Part shown: one piece after another, positions 28,596 to 37,327 of the stretch
Position numbering within the stretch: position 1 is the first letter of the stretch
Layout of the letters: each line of letters starts with the position of its first letter
DNA from: VAZQ01 sp045811525
Lineage (GTDB): Bacteria > Pseudomonadota > Alphaproteobacteria > Rhizobiales > Xanthobacteraceae
DNA: 64,000 bases
Reading direction: 5' to 3'
Assembly: GCA_045811525.1 (NCBI GenBank)
Contig: JBJMTV010000045.1
Span: 1 to 64,000 of the forward strand
The notes under the pieces: model-generated
Seen by the model: the letters and a program-made list of their open reading frames with translations, nothing else
What the model was told of the DNA's origin: nothing
Database searches by the model: none
Position numbers and translations under genes: made by a program

Positions 28596-30047
28596 ATGTA
28601 CGAGAATTTGCTGGCCGATGTTCCGACCGACCTCTGGATCGGCGGTCGCTGGCGCAAGGCTTCCGACGGTGGCCGCTTCGATGTGCTCGATCCGGCAACC
28701 GAGAACACGATTGCCTCGGTCGCGAGTGCCACGGTTGAGGACGCCAAGGCGGCAGTGGACGCCGCGCATCAAGCATTTCCCGCCTGGGCGGCCAAGAAAC
28801 CGCGCGAGCGCAGCGAGATCCTGCGCAAGTCCTTCGAGCTGATAATGCGTGACGCTGAGCGGCTGGCGAAGCTGATCACCATCGAGAACGGCAAGGCGCT
28901 GTCGGATTCGCGCGGCGAGGTGGCCTATGCGGCGGAGTTTTTCCGCTGGAACGCGGAGGAGGCGGTGCGCGCGGTGGGTGAGCTCTCGCGTGCGCCGGCG
29001 AGCGGTGCGCGCATCATGGTGCACCACAAGCCTGCCGGCGTCGCGGTGCTGGTAACGCCGTGGAATTTCCCGGCCGCCATGGCCACGCGCAAGATCGGGC
29101 CGGCGCTGGCCGCGGGCTGCACGGTGGTGCTCAAGCCTGCCTCCGATACGCCGCTCACGATGCTGGCGCTGATGCCCATCCTCGAAGAGGCCGGTGTGCC
29201 GGCAGGCGTGGTGAACGTCATTCCCTCGCGCTCGTCCGGCAAAGTGGTCAGCACCATGCTGCACGATCACCGGGTGCGCGTGGTCTCGTTCACCGGCTCG
29301 ACCGAGGTCGGCCGCAAGTTGCTGCACGAGGCGGCGGACAACATCGTCAAGCCCGCCATGGAGCTCGGCGGCAACGCTCCGTTCATCGTCTTCGAGGATG
29401 CCGACATCGATGCCGCGATCGATGGGGCGATGATTGCGAAGATGCGCAACATGGGGGAGGCCTGCACCTCCGCCAACCGCTTCTACGTGCAGGAACGGGT
29501 GCACGCGGAGTTTGCCAAGAAGCTCGCCGGCAAAATGGCCGGGCTCAAGGTGGGCAATGGCCTCGATAATGGCGTGATGGTGGGCCCGCTCGTCAATGCC
29601 GATGCAAAGCAGAAGGTGGTCGAACTGGTGGACGACGCGGTCGGGCGTGGCGCCAAGGTCCTCACCGGCGGCAAGGCACCTGGGGGCCCTGGTCATTTCT
29701 ATCCACCGACGGTGCTCGATACGGTGCCCGACGGCGCGAAGCTGCTCAACGAGGAGATTTTCGGTCCGGTCGCCGCAATTCAGACCTTCAAGTCGGAGGA
29801 TGAGGTGATCAGGCGGGCGAACGACACGGAATACGGCCTGGTCGCTTATCTGTACACGCGCGATATCGGCCGCGGCATGCGCGTCTCCGAGCAGCTCGAT
29901 TTCGGAATGATCGGGCTCAACCGTGGGCTCGTGTCCGATCCGGCCGCGCCATTCGGCGGCATGAAGCAGTCAGGTCTTGGCCGCGAAGGCGCGCATGAGG
30001 GCCTCATGGAATTCCTCGAGACGCAATACGTGTCGGTGGCGTGGTGA
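28596..30047 (+). CDS. gabD: NAD(P)-dependent aldehyde dehydrogenase, succinate-semialdehyde dehydrogenase-like
   Basis: A 483-residue aldehyde dehydrogenase of the GabD group. VTPWNFPAAMATRKIGPAL is the coenzyme site, FTGSTEVGRKLL the glycine motif, E256 in MELGGNAPFIVFEDAD the general base and C290 in GEACTSANRFYVQ the nucleophile. EEIFGPVAAI closes the fold. The ATG at 28596 is preferred within a longer open frame. It is inserted between E1 and E2 genes, suggesting it oxidises an aldehyde from the same substrate. Exact aldehyde specificity is inferred from similarity. Confidence 0.88.
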   Translation: MYENLLADVPTDLWIGGRWRKASDGGRFDVLDPATENTIASVASATVEDAKAAVDAAHQAFPAWAAKKPRERSEILRKSFELIMRDAERLAKLITIENGKALSDSRGEVAYAAEFFRWNAEEAVRAVGELSRAPASGARIMVHHKPAGVAVLVTPWNFPAAMATRKIGPALAAGCTVVLKPASDTPLTMLALMPILEEAGVPAGVVNVIPSRSSGKVVSTMLHDHRVRVVSFTGSTEVGRKLLHEAADNIVKPAMELGGNAPFIVFEDADIDAAIDGAMIAKMRNMGEACTSANRFYVQERVHAEFAKKLAGKMAGLKVGNGLDNGVMVGPLVNADAKQKVVELVDDAVGRGAKVLTGGKAPGGPGHFYPPTVLDTVPDGAKLLNEEIFGPVAAIQTFKSEDEVIRRANDTEYGLVAYLYTRDIGRGMRVSEQLDFGMIGLNRGLVSDPAAPFGGMKQSGLGREGAHEGLMEFLETQYVSVAW

Positions 30048-30451
30048 CCGGCCCCGGCAGCGCTGCAAAGCAGTTGCACGGTGCTTGGCGCTATGTTGGT
30101 GCCACCCTCGATGGCAAGCCGCGCGCCGACCGTGGGGCGAACGCGATTGGCATCATCTATTACGATCCAAGCGGCGTCATGTCGGTGCAGGTCGCGCCTG
30201 ACCGCGAGCGAAGAAAGGCGCAAGTCGAGCCGACCTCGGAGGAAGCCAAGGCGGCGCTCACCGGCTATATCGCCTATTTCGGCACCTACTCGGTCGACGA
30301 AGCCGCACGCACCGTGACGCATCATCGCCAAGGGAGCGTTCAGCCGGGCGACACTGCTGATCTCGTGCGCGGCTATGAGTTTCAGGGAGATCGGCTGATC
30401 CTGCGGCCACCCGGCACCACGTACGCGGTGGTCTGGGAGCGGATCAAGTGA
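30044..30451 (+). CDS. Lipocalin-like domain protein
   Basis: A small protein of about 135 residues matching the lipocalin-like domain found in many proteobacterial operons. LHGAWRYVGATLDGK begins the first strand, GIIYYDPSGVMSVQVAP is the hallmark second segment, and the C-terminus ends LVRGYEFQGDRLILRPP. There is no signal peptide. The GTG at 30044 overlaps the aldehyde dehydrogenase stop (GTGA); the GTG at 30041 is also possible. It may bind a small hydrophobic or acidic metabolite, but no activity can be assigned. Confidence 0.75.
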   Translation: MTGPGSAAKQLHGAWRYVGATLDGKPRADRGANAIGIIYYDPSGVMSVQVAPDRERRKAQVEPTSEEAKAALTGYIAYFGTYSVDEAARTVTHHRQGSVQPGDTADLVRGYEFQGDRLILRPPGTTYAVVWERIK

Positions 30452-30474
30452 CATGAGCACGTGAGGGGACGCGC

Positions 30475-31803
30475 ATGGACGTGCTGATGCCGCAGCTCGG
30501 CGAGACTGTCGCCGAGGGCAAGATCACGAAATGGTTCAAGACGGCCGGGGAGAGCATCAAGCCCGGTGACAATCTGTTCGAGATCGAGACCGATAAAGTA
30601 TCGATGGAGGTGCCGGCGACGTCCGGGGGTGTGCTCAGCGAAATCCGCGTGCAGGCCGGCGCGGTGGTGCCGGTCGGTGCCGTGGTTGCCGTCATTGCAG
30701 GTAGCGGGGAGGCCGTTGCAAGCTCGCCCGCTCGAGGCAATGCCCAGCCCGAGCCGACGCGCGTGGCGGCTGCTGCACCCTCTGCCGAGCCGGGGCAAAC
30801 CCCGGCAGCAGCACCCATCAAGCTCGACCCGTTCTTCGAGGTGCGCACCCCCGCCCGCAATTACGGTCCGGCGCGCCTGCCGGGCGGCACTCGGGTGAGC
30901 CCGCTTGCGCGCAGACTGGCAGCCAACGCCGGCATCGATCTCAGCCGCGTTTCGCCGTCGGGAGCGCATGGCCGCATTACCGCGCGTGACGTCGATGCGG
31001 CAGTGGCGCAATCGGCAAAGTCCTCTGCAACTGGTGCGCAGCGCACAGCGGCGCGCGCAGGGAGCCCAGACGAGATCAAAGCGCTCTATCGCGACGTGCC
31101 ATTCACGGAAGTGCCGCTCGACGCCATGCGGGGCATTATCGCGGCGCGTCTCGTCGAAGCGAAGCAGACAATCCCGCACTTCTACCTGACGGCGGATGTT
31201 GAGATCGGAGCAATGCTGCGCCTGCGTGAGGAGGTCAATGCCGGGGCACCGAAGGACCGGGAGGGCGCAGCGGCGCTCAAGCTTTCCCTCAATGACCTCA
31301 TCATCAAAGCCTGGGCGGCGGCGCTGCAACGCGTGCCGGCAGCCAATGCCGTATGGGCGCATGACCGGATCTTGCGGTTCAGCCAGTGCGACATCGCCGT
31401 TGCAGTGGCGATCGACGGGGGCCTCTTCACGCCCTTGATCCGCCGCGCCGAAAGCAAAACCGTGAGCGCGATCTCGCAGGAGATGAAGGAGCTTGCCGGC
31501 CGCGCTCGGGCAAAGAAGCTGGCCCCCGGTGAATATCAGGGTGGCGCCTCCAGCATCTCCAATCTCGGCATGTACGGGGTGCGCGAGTTCGCCGCTATCA
31601 TCAATCCACCGCAGTCGACCATCCTCGCGGTCGGCGCGGCGCGGCGGCAGCCGGTCGAGACGGCTGGCGGCGCCGTGGCTTTCGCCAGCGTGATGACGGT
31701 AACGCTCTCCTGCGATCACCGCGTGGTCGACGGCGCGCTCGGCGCCGAGCTGCTCGCCGCATTCAAGCAGCTCGTCGAGCACCCCGTCACGATGCTGGTG
31801 TGA
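30475..31803 (+). CDS. Dihydrolipoamide acyltransferase (E2) of a 2-oxoacid dehydrogenase complex
   Basis: The 442-residue E2 has three recognisable parts: one lipoyl domain (residues 1-76) with K41 in ETDKVSMEVPA as the lipoylation site; a peripheral-subunit-binding domain (around 140-180, VSPLARRLAANAGIDLSRV); and the catalytic domain with DHRVVDG (H415, D419). An Ala/Pro-rich linker separates the first two. It forms the complex core and accepts the acyl group from E1. No E3 (lipoamide dehydrogenase) gene is in the window, so E3 must be supplied in trans. Confidence 0.93.
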   Translation: MDVLMPQLGETVAEGKITKWFKTAGESIKPGDNLFEIETDKVSMEVPATSGGVLSEIRVQAGAVVPVGAVVAVIAGSGEAVASSPARGNAQPEPTRVAAAAPSAEPGQTPAAAPIKLDPFFEVRTPARNYGPARLPGGTRVSPLARRLAANAGIDLSRVSPSGAHGRITARDVDAAVAQSAKSSATGAQRTAARAGSPDEIKALYRDVPFTEVPLDAMRGIIAARLVEAKQTIPHFYLTADVEIGAMLRLREEVNAGAPKDREGAAALKLSLNDLIIKAWAAALQRVPAANAVWAHDRILRFSQCDIAVAVAIDGGLFTPLIRRAESKTVSAISQEMKELAGRARAKKLAPGEYQGGASSISNLGMYGVREFAAIINPPQSTILAVGAARRQPVETAGGAVAFASVMTVTLSCDHRVVDGALGAELLAAFKQLVEHPVTMLV

Positions 31804-31808
31804 ACGGC

Positions 31809-32813
31809 ATGGCCGCAGCGCAGGAAGACGTGCTGATGATCGGCCCGGCCCGGCCGGTGATCGCGCAAGGGCTCGCCTCCGCGTTCAACGTGCTGGATTT
31901 GCCCAGCGACACGCAGGGCAAGAAGGACTTCTTCAGCAAGAGCGGCCGCAGCCTGCGCGCGATTGCCACATCCATCAGCTCACGCCGCATCGACAGCGAA
32001 TTGATGGAGCAGTTGCCGCGCCTCGAAATCATTTCCTCGTTCGGCGTCGGCTACGACCACGTGGACGCGGCCTGGGCAGGGGCGCATGGCATCATCGTCA
32101 CCAACACCCCGGACGTGCTCACCGAGGAGGTGGCGGACACGGCGCTCGGACTTCTCCTGTGCACCGTGCGCGAGCTGCCCCAGGCCGAGCGACATCTGCG
32201 CGCTGGAAAATGGGCCAACGGGGACTATCCTCTCAGCAAAGCGTCGCTGCGCACCAGCACGGTGGGCCTAGTCGGGATGGGGCGCATCGCCCGCAGCATT
32301 GCGCGCCGGCTCGACGCCGTGCGCGTGCCAGTCGTGTATCACGCGCGAAAGCCAGCGCAGGACGTGCCCTACCGGCATTATCCGAACCTCGTCGAGATGG
32401 CGCGCGAGGTGAACATCCTTCTCGTCATCGTGCCCGGAGGAGCAGGGACGCGAAACATGATTGATGACAACGTGCTGGCGGCACTCGGACCTGAGGGTAT
32501 TCTCATCAACATGGCGCGCGGCTCTGTCGTTGACGAGCGGGCGTTGATCGACGCGCTGAAGAACAAAACCATCATGTCAGCGGGCCTCGATGTCTACGCC
32601 GACGAGCCGAATGTGCCGCAAGAGCTCGTTGCGCTTCCCAACGTGGTGCTGTTCCCGCATGTCGGCTCCGCCTCGGTAGCGACGCGCGCGAAAATGGACC
32701 AGCTCGTCGTCGACAACCTTCTCGCCTGGAAAGCTGGCAAGCCGCCGCTCACACCCGTGCCGGAGACACCATGGCCGCCCCCGCACGCTCGCCGCAACCA
32801 GGGCGGGTCATGA
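31809..32813 (+). CDS. D-isomer specific 2-hydroxyacid dehydrogenase (glyoxylate/hydroxypyruvate reductase-like)
   Basis: The protein has the N-terminal catalytic domain (EIISSFGVGYDHVDAAWAGA), then a Rossmann domain with VGLVGMGRIARSIARRL. Catalytic residues are Arg in NMARGSVVDE, Glu in YADEPNVPQ and His in LFPHVGSAS. The ATG at 31809 follows the E2 stop closely; an overlapping GTG at 31800 is an alternative. Reducing or forming a 2-oxoacid next to an E1/E2 pair implies the complex's substrate is made from, or reduced to, a D-2-hydroxyacid. Confidence 0.88.
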   Translation: MAAAQEDVLMIGPARPVIAQGLASAFNVLDLPSDTQGKKDFFSKSGRSLRAIATSISSRRIDSELMEQLPRLEIISSFGVGYDHVDAAWAGAHGIIVTNTPDVLTEEVADTALGLLLCTVRELPQAERHLRAGKWANGDYPLSKASLRTSTVGLVGMGRIARSIARRLDAVRVPVVYHARKPAQDVPYRHYPNLVEMAREVNILLVIVPGGAGTRNMIDDNVLAALGPEGILINMARGSVVDERALIDALKNKTIMSAGLDVYADEPNVPQELVALPNVVLFPHVGSASVATRAKMDQLVVDNLLAWKAGKPPLTPVPETPWPPPHARRNQGGS

Positions 32814-32863
32814 CGGCCGGAACGGCGGCGTGCTAATCTGGCCATTAAAAGATCACCCAACCC

Positions 32864-33562
32864 ATGCCGAGTCGCGCTGCATTCACCTCGATGGTCTGGC
32901 TCCTGATGCTTGCGTCAGGCGAAGCTGCCGCGCAGGGCCCCGTGGGGGCGAGCGAGACCGCCAAGGGCATGGTCGGCGCCTGGGAGATCTCCAACAGCGC
33001 GCGCGACAAGATCTGTCCACTCACGTTCAGCGTTGAGCCGGCTCCTGCCGGCTACAAGCTCGAGCTCGACAGCAAATGCGCCGCCGCTTTCCCGTCATTG
33101 AAGGCCATTGCGGCGTGGGTCATGGGCCCCAATGAGCAGGTGCGGCTCATCGATGCGAAGGGCACGGTCGTGCTCGACTTTACCGAGGTCGAGTCGCGCA
33201 TGTACGAGGCCGAGCGCAAGGGGGAGGGCCTCTTTTTCATGCGCACCCAGGCTGCCATCAAGGCTGCGACGGTGAGCCCGGAGCAGGTGTTCGGCGACTG
33301 GACGCTGTTGCAGGAGTTTGAGAAGCCGCTCTGCAGGCTCGCTTTCTCCAACGAAACGGTGGCCGGCGAAAGCTATCGCATCACCGTAAAGCCCGGCTGT
33401 GCCGCGGAGATCACCGGCCTCGGCTTCTCGAGCTGGCGGCTCGACAATAATGAGCTCCTGCTCAGCGGCCGCGGCACGACCTGGCGTTTTTCGGAAAGCG
33501 ACGCCACCCTCTGGGAGCGCATCCCTCCCAGCGGTGAGCCCATGGTGCTGATGCGCCAGTGA
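32864..33562 (+). CDS. Secreted AprI/Inh-type protease-inhibitor-like protein, duplicated domain
   Basis: A 232-residue exported protein (signal MPSRAAFTSMVWLLMLASGEAAAQ) with two AprI/Inh-like beta-barrel repeats. The first is at about 35-125 (MVGAWEISNSARDKICPLTF... LIDAKGTVVLDFTE) and the second at about 140-232 (VFGDWTLLQEFEKPLCRLAF... LLSGRGTTWRFSE). Each has the paired cysteines and the W-E-I/L start of family members that inhibit serralysin-type metalloproteases. No serralysin gene is in the window. It lies 50 bases after the hydroxyacid dehydrogenase and is followed by a palindromic repeat. Confidence 0.82.
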   Translation: MPSRAAFTSMVWLLMLASGEAAAQGPVGASETAKGMVGAWEISNSARDKICPLTFSVEPAPAGYKLELDSKCAAAFPSLKAIAAWVMGPNEQVRLIDAKGTVVLDFTEVESRMYEAERKGEGLFFMRTQAAIKAATVSPEQVFGDWTLLQEFEKPLCRLAFSNETVAGESYRITVKPGCAAEITGLGFSSWRLDNNELLLSGRGTTWRFSESDATLWERIPPSGEPMVLMRQ

Positions 33563-33575
33563 GCGCGTATGAAAT

Positions 33576-33687
33576 GGCGGATTACGCTCCGCTAATCCGC
33601 CCTACGCCTCTATTAATTGTGTCGAGCCTCATTAATGCTCACCGTTACGTAGGGTGGGTTAGGCGCGTTCTTGCGCCGTAACCCGCC
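33576..33687. repeat. GTAGGGCGGATTAGC-type double hairpin repeat, copy 2
   Basis: The two palindromes of the 19738 element recur here with the order swapped on the reverse strand: GGCGGATTACGCTCCGCTAA...CCCTAC at 33576-33605 and GTAGGGTGGGTTAGGCGCG...GCGCCGTAACCCGCC at 33649-33687. An AT-richer spacer separates them. It occupies the gap between the AprI-like gene and the acyl-CoA dehydrogenase. Confidence 0.75.
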
Positions 33688-33711
33688 ACTCCGGCTATGT
33701 GGTTATGATCT

Positions 33712-34938
33712 ATGAGCGTCATCTGGCAGCCTGCGCTCGGCGCTGAGGCAGAACGCTGGCGCGCCCTTGCCGAGCAGCTCACGACCGCGCATTTCGCACC
33801 TCTCGCGCAAGAGCTCGATCGCGACCAGCGCTACCCCACGGAAAACGTTGCCGTGCTTGTGGAGCAGCGGCTTGCCGGCCTGTTCATTCCGACGCGCTAT
33901 GGCGGGGAGGGGGCAACGTTGACGGCGACGGCGGCGGTCGTGGAAGCAATCGCCACGGGCTGTGCCTCGACGGCGGCGATCCTCTGCACCTATCAGCTTG
34001 GCGCCTTCCCGGTCCTGTTGGCCGGACGCGAGGAGCAAAAAGAGCTTTACCTCGGCGCCATGGCGCGTGGCGTCGCAACGAGCTTTGCGCTCTCCGAGCG
34101 CGCCGCCGGCTCTGATGCCGCCGCCCTTAGCGCGAGTGCTCGTCGCGACGGTGAGGGATGGCGGCTCGAAGGCGAGAAATATTGGATCGGCAATGGCGGC
34201 GCCTCACGCTACTACGTCGTGTTCGCCAGAACCGATGCGCATCCCGATGCGCATCCCCATCCAGATGCTGATGCACATCATGGGGCCGGCGCAGGCAGGC
34301 TTGGCATTTCTGGCATTTCTGCTTTCATGGTCGATCGGGACGCGCCGGGCGTGCTCATCGATGAGCTTGCCGACAAGATGGGCCTGCGCGGCACCCGCAC
34401 TTCCAATCTCAAGCTCGGTCTGACCGTTCCGGACAGCGCCCGCCTGGGCGAGGTCGGCCGCGCCTTGCGGCTCGCTCTGGCGACACTTGAGGTGGGCCGC
34501 ATCCTGGTGGCGGCACAATCGCTCGGGGTGGCGCTCGCGGCCTATCGCGACGCCGCCGGTCGCGCGGTGGCACGGGAGACCTTCGGCCGGCCGATCATCG
34601 ACAATCAGGCCATAGGCTTTCGGCTCGCCGATGTCGCGGTGGAGATATCGGCAGCGCGCATGATGCTCTACGAGGCTGCCAAGGCTTACGATGCCGGACA
34701 GAACGTGAGCACGCTGGGCGCCATGGCAAAGCTCTATGCCTCCGAGGTGGCGCACCGTGCGGTGGACGCGGCGGTGCAGGTTTGGGGTGGTCTCGGCTAC
34801 TGCAAGCCGAGCCTTGCGGAACGGCTCTATCGCGACCAGCGCGTCCTCGAGATCTACGAAGGGAGCTCGGAGATCCAGCGCTTGGTGCTTGCCCGCACCG
34901 TGCGCAAGGAAGCCGAGGCCGCCGGCTGTTCAGGTTGA
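33712..34938 (+). CDS. Acyl-CoA dehydrogenase with a His/Asp-rich insertion
   Basis: A 408-residue flavoprotein of the acyl-CoA dehydrogenase fold, transferring two hydrogens from a thioester to FAD. FALSERAAGSDAAALSASARR is the FAD-binding strand and IYEGSSEIQRLVLAR carries the usual catalytic-glutamate segment. An unusual insertion at residues 175-190 (DAHPDAHPHPDADAHH) is coded by a short tandem repeat at 34234-34282. The insert replaces the surface loop before the FMVDRDAPGV segment and probably does not alter the active site. The gene is convergent with the cyclase gene. Confidence 0.85.
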   Translation: MSVIWQPALGAEAERWRALAEQLTTAHFAPLAQELDRDQRYPTENVAVLVEQRLAGLFIPTRYGGEGATLTATAAVVEAIATGCASTAAILCTYQLGAFPVLLAGREEQKELYLGAMARGVATSFALSERAAGSDAAALSASARRDGEGWRLEGEKYWIGNGGASRYYVVFARTDAHPDAHPHPDADAHHGAGAGRLGISGISAFMVDRDAPGVLIDELADKMGLRGTRTSNLKLGLTVPDSARLGEVGRALRLALATLEVGRILVAAQSLGVALAAYRDAAGRAVARETFGRPIIDNQAIGFRLADVAVEISAARMMLYEAAKAYDAGQNVSTLGAMAKLYASEVAHRAVDAAVQVWGGLGYCKPSLAERLYRDQRVLEIYEGSSEIQRLVLARTVRKEAEAAGCSG

Positions 34939-34998
34939 ATGGCTTGCCGCCATCGCCGACGCCTCGGCCTGCCGGGCTGCACTGGAATGTCCATGCAG

Positions 34999-36054
34999 CT
35001 ATTGTGAAGGCGCACCAATGGCGACCGGCCGCACCGGCGATCCGGCATCTCCTTGCGCCCGCAGCGGCAAGATGATGGTGCACGACAGCCAGACCTTGTC
35101 GTTCGCCAGCGCTCCGAGATTGGCGTTTTGGATTTGGTAGATGCCGGACTGCGTGAGGTTGGTGTGGTGAATGGCAAAGGGCAGGGCTTCGGGTACCCCT
35201 GCGGGCGCCGGACCCTTGCCTTGTAGAAAGCCCTCGGACACTGGATCGGTAAAGGGATTGTCCAATGCGAGCAGCACCACCTGCTTCTCTGCGATGTACT
35301 TGGCTGCGTCGTAAGCGAGGCCCGGTCCCTTGGTGTAGTAGGTCTTCTCGGTGTCGGGGTCTTTCCAGTTGTCGGCCCATCCGGTGTAGATGTAGAGCAC
35401 GTCGCCGGGCATCAGGCCGCGCGTTGCCAAGCCCTGAGCTTTCAGCATCGCCTCGATGTCCGCCGCCGTGACGGCTTGACCCGGCTGCATGGCGCTTCCG
35501 CGGCCGAGATAAGCTTTCGCGTCGAGAAGCACTGCGCTGGTGATGATCGGCGGCACCTTCTCGATGCCGAGTCTTTGCAGGGGCGAGTCAGGCGTGGGCT
35601 TCACGTCCGCTTGTCTGTAGCCTCCATAATATTGTGCCGAGTCGGCCGGGAATTCGCCCTTGCCGTCCCATGCTTGCGGCAGCACGGCGAAATGGCCGAT
35701 GGCATCCATCTGCGTGCCCTGTGCCCCAACCTCTCCGCTCACCATCTCCTCGCCGTTGTAGGCGTGGCGCGTGCCGGGGATGCCCACGGTCGGGCGATAT
35801 CGCTCCCGCAGCGGCACACCGAACGGCGATTGCGGCATGGTGTTCGAACGCAAATGTGAAAGCTCGTACGACTTTGCATTCGAGTTGGTGAGATAGGTTG
35901 CGCAGCGTTGCCATGTTGCAGGCCCAAGCGCGTTGGCCATCCCGATCTGGTCACCCGGCGGCCAAGGCGGGCGCGCGACGTCGGTCTGTGCCTTCGCGCC
36001 GGTCATGATTGTGCCGGCCGCCGCAATTGCACAGAGAATTCGCGGAATGATCAT
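34999..36054 (-). CDS. Exported cyclase-family (kynurenine-formamidase-like) hydrolase
   Basis: The 351-residue protein has a signal peptide (MIIPRILCAIAAAGTIMTGAKA) and a cyclase domain. Metal-binding-type residues are visible: the His in IGHFAVLPQA, preceded by GTQMDA, corresponds to the family HxGTHxD region but here reads VGAQGTQMDAIGHF, so one His is replaced by Gln. MPGDVLYIYTGWADNW is the second conserved segment. Relatives hydrolyse cyclic or formyl amides. The ATG at 36054 gives a proper signal peptide; the frame stays open to 36291 without a family-like extension. Confidence 0.8.
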   Translation of the reverse strand: MIIPRILCAIAAAGTIMTGAKAQTDVARPPWPPGDQIGMANALGPATWQRCATYLTNSNAKSYELSHLRSNTMPQSPFGVPLRERYRPTVGIPGTRHAYNGEEMVSGEVGAQGTQMDAIGHFAVLPQAWDGKGEFPADSAQYYGGYRQADVKPTPDSPLQRLGIEKVPPIITSAVLLDAKAYLGRGSAMQPGQAVTAADIEAMLKAQGLATRGLMPGDVLYIYTGWADNWKDPDTEKTYYTKGPGLAYDAAKYIAEKQVVLLALDNPFTDPVSEGFLQGKGPAPAGVPEALPFAIHHTNLTQSGIYQIQNANLGALANDKVWLSCTIILPLRAQGDAGSPVRPVAIGAPSQ

Positions 36055-36463
36055 TGGTTTACCCGGTTCTACATGCGCGGAGACTATCAACTTGCGCGTA
36101 CCTGAGCTTCCAGCACCCCTCAGGATGAGCAGCTTCTCGTACCGAGGAGACGTTTGCAATTGCCCGGAGAGGACTGCGACTGAGCGCTCGGTTACCCGCT
36201 GGAGCTGGGCTGCCATTGAGCCATGGTCACCGCCAGCAATGACGACCTCATGACCGGCACCCTTGGCGCCGTGACGCACTGGGTATCCCAATTGTCTTGA
36301 TACGCGCCGAGCTTCGCAGTGCGGTTACGCAAGCAGGCCGTCAGGGGACTGCGCTTTCGTTGCGCTGCTCAGCTCACGAGGACGCAAACAATGACCGGCC
36401 CGCGCAAGAAAAAAGCCTCGGGCCCGTGCCCGAGGCTTTCTCATTTCAGTATCGCTGGCGCGA
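36055..36463. other. Intergenic region
   Basis: No gene is supported here apart from the terminator at 36415-36436. The minus frame is open to 36291 and encodes a GAKGAGHEVVIAGGDHG-like stretch, but it has no family match that I recognise and no good ribosome-binding site. Confidence 0.5.
36408..36436 (-). terminator. Rho-independent terminator of the outer-membrane protein gene
   Basis: GCCTCGGGC at 36415-36423 and GCCCGAGGC at 36428-36436 form a perfect nine-pair stem with a four-base loop. Read on the minus strand, it is followed by a run of T (complement of 36408-36414). It lies 28 bases after the stop of the minus-strand beta-barrel gene. Confidence 0.85.
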
Positions 36464-37327
36464 TCAGTAGCGTGCGACCAGCGGGCCGCCGTAGCCGCCG
36501 AAGCGATAGTTCAGGCCGACCCTGAAGATGTTCTCATGATGAGACGTGACATTGGTCAACCAATTGCCGCCAGCAAAGTTTGTCGGCGGGCCGCCATTTT
36601 GCAGGATCACGGGCGACGCAAAGCTGTGACTGCCGAGCGCAACGTAGAGATACTCGGCCTTGAAGCTCCAATTGCCGAACGCCCATTCACCGCCTGCACC
36701 GACCACGCCGCCCGAGAGGGTCTTTGTGTCGGAGCCGGTGAACTGGCTGTTAAAGACCGTAACCAGCCCGAATGTGGACTTGTCATTGGCGAACGCGCCG
36801 CCTCCGGTCACGTAGAGCAAGAAGTTCGGCGTCACCAGGGCACCGATACGCCCGCGAATGGTCGCGAGCCAGTTGGTCTCGCTGGTGATGGTTTCAGTCC
36901 GCGCCGACAAAGCGGTGATGGCCGGGAAAGCCTCGGTGAACGACGTCTTGGATCCGGTCCAGCTCCAGTCGCCCTCAATGCCGACCACGCCCCATGGGCT
37001 GAACTGATAGTTACAACCGACGGTGCCGCCAACCAGGCCGCTGCTGTTCTTGGTGCTGGTGCTCGTGATCGTTTGCGGCAGGACCAGGTTTCCTACCGTG
37101 GTCAAAACAGTATCCGCGTTACGATCGAAACGCTTGTGGTCGTCCAACCACCCGCCGGAGACGCCGATGTAGCACCCCGTCCAGCTGAACAGCGGCGGTG
37201 GTGGAGGTGGTGGCGCTTTGTAGGCCGGGGCGGGCCTGCCTAAATCGGCTGCCAACGCCGGGGCAACTGCTGCCGTGCTCAGCATTGCAAAGCTCAGCAT
37301 CGTACCTGCGACTGCGAGTCTGTTCAA
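36464..37327 (-). CDS. Outer-membrane beta-barrel protein, Omp25/31 type
   Basis: A 287-residue outer-membrane protein. It starts with a signal peptide (MNRLAVAGTMLSFAMLSTAAVAPALA) and the rhizobial ADLGRPAPAYKAPPPPPP linker. FSWTGCYIGVSGGW begins an eight-stranded OmpA-like barrel, and the protein ends with the typical FRVGLNYRFGG and a C-terminal aromatic (Y). Such proteins are abundant surface porin-like proteins of Hyphomicrobiales. A strong terminator follows it and a long leader precedes it, consistent with a monocistronic, highly expressed gene. Confidence 0.92.
   Translation of the reverse strand: MNRLAVAGTMLSFAMLSTAAVAPALAADLGRPAPAYKAPPPPPPPLFSWTGCYIGVSGGWLDDHKRFDRNADTVLTTVGNLVLPQTITSTSTKNSSGLVGGTVGCNYQFSPWGVVGIEGDWSWTGSKTSFTEAFPAITALSARTETITSETNWLATIRGRIGALVTPNFLLYVTGGGAFANDKSTFGLVTVFNSQFTGSDTKTLSGGVVGAGGEWAFGNWSFKAEYLYVALGSHSFASPVILQNGGPPTNFAGGNWLTNVTSHHENIFRVGLNYRFGGYGGPLVARY

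Noticed and set aside
36055..36291. N-terminal extension of the cyclase gene with a GAKGAGHEVVIAGG-like stretch
   Set aside because: It resembles a nucleotide-binding loop only loosely; the signal peptide at 36054 gives a better start.
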